Positions 61,811 through 64,000 of a DNA stretch of 64,000 nucleotides are shown in pieces; the first letter of the stretch is position 1, and every line of letters starts with the position of its first letter. Origin of the DNA: an uncultured Bacteroides sp. (GTDB taxonomy: Bacteria > Bacteroidota > Bacteroidia > Bacteroidales > Bacteroidaceae); contig NZ_OY782853.1 of assembly GCF_963678425.1 (NCBI RefSeq), positions 372,001 through 436,000 of the forward strand, written 5' to 3'. Both the position numbers and the translations under genes were made by a program. The notes under the pieces are model-generated. The model saw only the letters and a program-made list of their open reading frames with translations, did no database searches and was not told the origin of the DNA.

Positions 61811-62920
61811 TCACAATCTGGAAGCAATGTCTTTCACCTTTGCCCTGCTAATCTTTCCGCTCCCAGTCTGTGGAATAGCATCTACCACTATTATCTTTTT
61901 AGGCATCTGGTAAGGAGAGAGCAGCTTTGCCATCTCATCCTTTAAAATCTCCGTATTCACCGGATGCACCACTAGTAAAACCACGATTTCACCGAACTTC
62001 GGATGTGACTGAGAAGTCACTGCAAAAGGAATATTGAACAGCGGCTTCAGCTTTGCTTCCACCTGTTCAATCTGAATCTTTACCCCTCCACTATTTATCG
62101 TGTTGTCCTTTCTGCCCAATATGTCAAAGCTACCATCTGCATGAATTTCAGCAATATCATTCGTTACTAAACATTCATCACTGACCAATGGAGCATCAAT
62201 CACCAAAGTGTCCTCGGGAGATAACGAGAGATTTACCGATGAAAACGGACGATAACTCAAAGAAGCCTCCTGTCCGCTGATTCTTCGCAAAGCAATATGA
62301 GAAAGCGTTTCAGTCATTCCATACGTGCAATAAATCTCACCAGGAAAGTCTTTTAGTTCTTCTTCCAGCAGAGGATCAATTGCTCCGCCACCAATAATCA
62401 ATATTTCCGTTTGCTTCAAGCGTTCCCTTTCCTCAGGAATCTGCAGACTATTAAATACCTGCAAGGGTACCATTGCCACAAAACGAAATGGCTGTTCAAC
62501 CATTTCAAAAGGATGTCCGCATGAGGGAATAAAGTGTAAATCCAATCCGGCAACCAAAGCCCTGACAGCCATCATCTTGCCGGCAATATAATCCATCGAC
62601 ATGCAGATTAAGGCAGTATCACCTTTTCTCAGATTGAGGAATTCACAAGTCAGAAGAGCACTTTGCATCATCTGTTCCTTGCGGACAACCAGCTCTTTCG
62701 GTTTCCCGGTAGAGCCGGAGGTGTGCACCTTAATATGAGTGTCCCCGTCAAACCACTGTGACAGGAAAGTATATAATCCGCTATATTCAGACTTATCTTT
62801 CAGAAAACTTAATATTTCCTCATGGGAATAAGTAACGCCATTCAGTGTCAGTGACTGTTTCTGAATATCCAGTTCAAATGTTTGTTTATCACTTTGCACC
62901 ATACCAAAGTTTATCTTCAC
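61811..62920 (-). CDS. menE: O-succinylbenzoate-CoA ligase
   Basis: 369 residues, adenylate-forming enzyme of menaquinone synthesis. VHTSGSTGKPKELVVRKEQM is the AMP loop; IYCTYGMTETLSHIALRRIS the motif with the conserved Glu; FDILGRKDNTINSGGVKIQI the hinge; PQTGSGKISRAKV carries the catalytic Lys. Compact relative to other acyl-CoA ligases, as usual for MenE. It overlaps menC by 32 bp. Confidence 0.93.
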   Translation of the reverse strand: MKINFGMVQSDKQTFELDIQKQSLTLNGVTYSHEEILSFLKDKSEYSGLYTFLSQWFDGDTHIKVHTSGSTGKPKELVVRKEQMMQSALLTCEFLNLRKGDTALICMSMDYIAGKMMAVRALVAGLDLHFIPSCGHPFEMVEQPFRFVAMVPLQVFNSLQIPEERERLKQTEILIIGGGAIDPLLEEELKDFPGEIYCTYGMTETLSHIALRRISGQEASLSYRPFSSVNLSLSPEDTLVIDAPLVSDECLVTNDIAEIHADGSFDILGRKDNTINSGGVKIQIEQVEAKLKPLFNIPFAVTSQSHPKFGEIVVLLVVHPVNTEILKDEMAKLLSPYQMPKKIIVVDAIPQTGSGKISRAKVKDIASRL

Positions 62921-63914
62921 GAATGTACAAAGGCATTTCTACATTGTCAGTAAAAAGCATGCCAGTACCCAATCCCTGCGGAAGAGTTGTGGGAAGTGTA
63001 GCACACCATTGAGCAATGGCATTCAGCCCAATGTTCGACTCCAAAGCAGAAGTAATCCACCATCCTATATTTTGGTTGGTTGCCTCATTAATCCACTCCG
63101 TACATCCACAGATTCCTCCGTGAAGAGACGGCTTCAGAATTATGTACTGAGGATTGATCTTTCTTAATAATTCTGCTTTTTCAGCTAATGAATTACAACC
63201 AATCAGTTCCTCATCCAAAGCAATAGGAATGGGAGATTCTTTTGCAAGCCTAGCCATCTCTTCCCATTGTCCGGCCCTTATAGGTTGTTCAATGGAGTGA
63301 ATATCGAGTTCCGCCAACCGGTTTAGTTTGCTCAATGCATCCTCGGGAGCAAATGCTCCATTGGCATCTACCCGAAGCTCAACCTCTCTGGCTGTGAAAT
63401 GTTTGCGGATATGCCGCAGCAGAGACAACTCCTCTTCAAAGTTAATTGCCCCTATTTTAAGTTTGATACAGCGGAACCCCAGCTCCATCTTCCTCTCAAT
63501 CTGATGATACATCTGAGCATAATCTCCCATCCAGATAAGTCCGTTGATAGGAATTCCACGCTCCCCACGGGAAAAAGGAGTATCCCATAGTGCAAAACTA
63601 TTTGCCTGAAAATGCAGCAGAGCAGTCTCCAGTCCGAAAAGGATGGAAGGATAAGGTCGTAAAGCCTCCTTATTCAATTCACCAGTTTCTTCCAACTGAT
63701 GACAAGCTGCTTTCAGAATCTCTTCATATTCCGGCAAGTCATCGCAGCTAAGATTAGGCAGGGGAGCGCACTCTCCCAGTCCAATCCTCTGAGGTTCTTC
63801 CACAGAAGTGAGACCAACATACCACACTTTCCGGGTATTATACACTCCGCGGGAAGTTCCGGCTGGTTGTTTAAAGTGTAAAGTTGAAGGACGTATGGTC
63901 GTTTTAAAAGTCAT
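62889..63914 (-). CDS. menC: O-succinylbenzoate synthase
   Basis: 341 residues, enolase superfamily. Dehydrates SHCHC to o-succinylbenzoate. Barrel motifs: FRCIKLKIGAINFEEE (Lys-x-Lys), LRVDANGAF (Asp), IHSIEQPIRAG (Glu), PIALDEELIG (Asp/Glu metal ligand), YIILKPSLHGG (final Lys). N-terminal capping domain from residue 1. Between menB (2-bp gap) and menE (overlap), so one translation-coupled unit. Confidence 0.93.
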   Translation of the reverse strand: MTFKTTIRPSTLHFKQPAGTSRGVYNTRKVWYVGLTSVEEPQRIGLGECAPLPNLSCDDLPEYEEILKAACHQLEETGELNKEALRPYPSILFGLETALLHFQANSFALWDTPFSRGERGIPINGLIWMGDYAQMYHQIERKMELGFRCIKLKIGAINFEEELSLLRHIRKHFTAREVELRVDANGAFAPEDALSKLNRLAELDIHSIEQPIRAGQWEEMARLAKESPIPIALDEELIGCNSLAEKAELLRKINPQYIILKPSLHGGICGCTEWINEATNQNIGWWITSALESNIGLNAIAQWCATLPTTLPQGLGTGMLFTDNVEMPLYIREDKLWYGAK

Positions 63915-63916
63915 CT

Positions 63917-64000
63917 TTAAGGGAATTTAGGGAACTGTTTGAAATCGGGTTTACGTTTTTCAAGGAATGCATTCTTACCTTCCTGAGCTTCTTCAGTCAG
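63917..64000 (-). CDS. menB: 1,4-dihydroxy-2-naphthoyl-CoA synthase, C-terminal end only
   Basis: The last 27 codons are present: LTEEAQEGKNAFLEKRKPDF then KQFPKFP and stop. AxEGxxAFLEKRKPDF is the C-terminal signature of MenB (crotonase family), and menB precedes menC in this order in Bacteroides. The rest is outside the window. Confidence 0.9.
   Translation of the reverse strand: MTEEAQEGKNAFLEKRKPDFKQFPKFP

Overview
The window looks like chromosomal DNA from a Bacteroides-type organism (order Bacteroidales). The evidence is a moderately AT-rich base composition, the absence of strong Shine-Dalgarno sequences, many start regions preceded by the Bacteroides -7 element TAnnTTTG (several with a TTTG-like -33 box 19-20 bp upstream), and typical Bacteroidales gene neighbourhoods (recO / tRNA-Glu / rpsT / gyrB; rimP-nusA-infB; sufBCDS; menB-menC-menE).

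Layout. 1-6000 is conserved housekeeping: recO (partial), tRNA-Glu, rpsT, gyrB, then a leftward cluster of gpmI, a DUF3109 protein and a flavodoxin. 6000-33100 is a 27-kb accessory island, almost all of it on the minus strand. It holds an Rhs/YD-repeat polymorphic-toxin locus: two long Rhs genes (17843-21496 and 23419-27378), one large YD-repeat protein with Ig/PKD-like domains (27655-31722), and a secreted protein with a C-terminal sorting-like domain (31919-33097). It also holds two detached Rhs C-terminal cassettes (11554-13255 and 15091-16225), at least four shorter Rhs scars, and a series of small lipoprotein or membrane-protein genes that sit where immunity genes would be. Three insertion sequences (IS4-like, IS982-like, IS5-like) have landed in the island. 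33100-34000 is non-coding and carries two palindrome-bounded elements and a 22-bp tandem repeat. 34000-64000 returns to core and metabolic genes: rnhB, a PL1 pectate lyase, sufBCDS with a CvpA protein, infB-nusA-rimP, a YgjP-like metallopeptidase, a head-GIN lipoprotein, a class II photolyase, an ECF sigma/anti-sigma-like/DUF4252 trio, argB and speA, a cupin, aroK, a lactonase-fold enzyme, a GH2 beta-galactosidase and the menE-menC-menB end.

How the island seems to work. Each Rhs core is nearly the same protein up to a conserved junction, after which the sequence changes completely. The tip is followed within about 10-30 bp by a small membrane or lipid-anchored protein, the expected toxin-immunity arrangement. 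The readable tips include a phospholipase A2-like domain resembling the parvovirus VP1 type, a zinc-metallopeptidase-like domain (HEMAH), and a Cys/His domain that may be a permuted papain-like fold. The detached cassettes have no usable start and carry nonsense codons, so they read as silent or decaying tips. A nearly identical stretch of about 0.78 kb shared by one cassette and a full-length gene suggests recent gene conversion. The lipoprotein next to the phospholipase-type tip is split by the IS982 element; removing the IS and one 6-bp duplication restores an intact lipoprotein signal peptide.

Limits. All assignments come from reading the sequence and from family knowledge. No database search or structure prediction was run, so tip functions and immunity roles are inferences. 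Bacteroides generally lack a full type IX secretion system, so the export route of these proteins is open.
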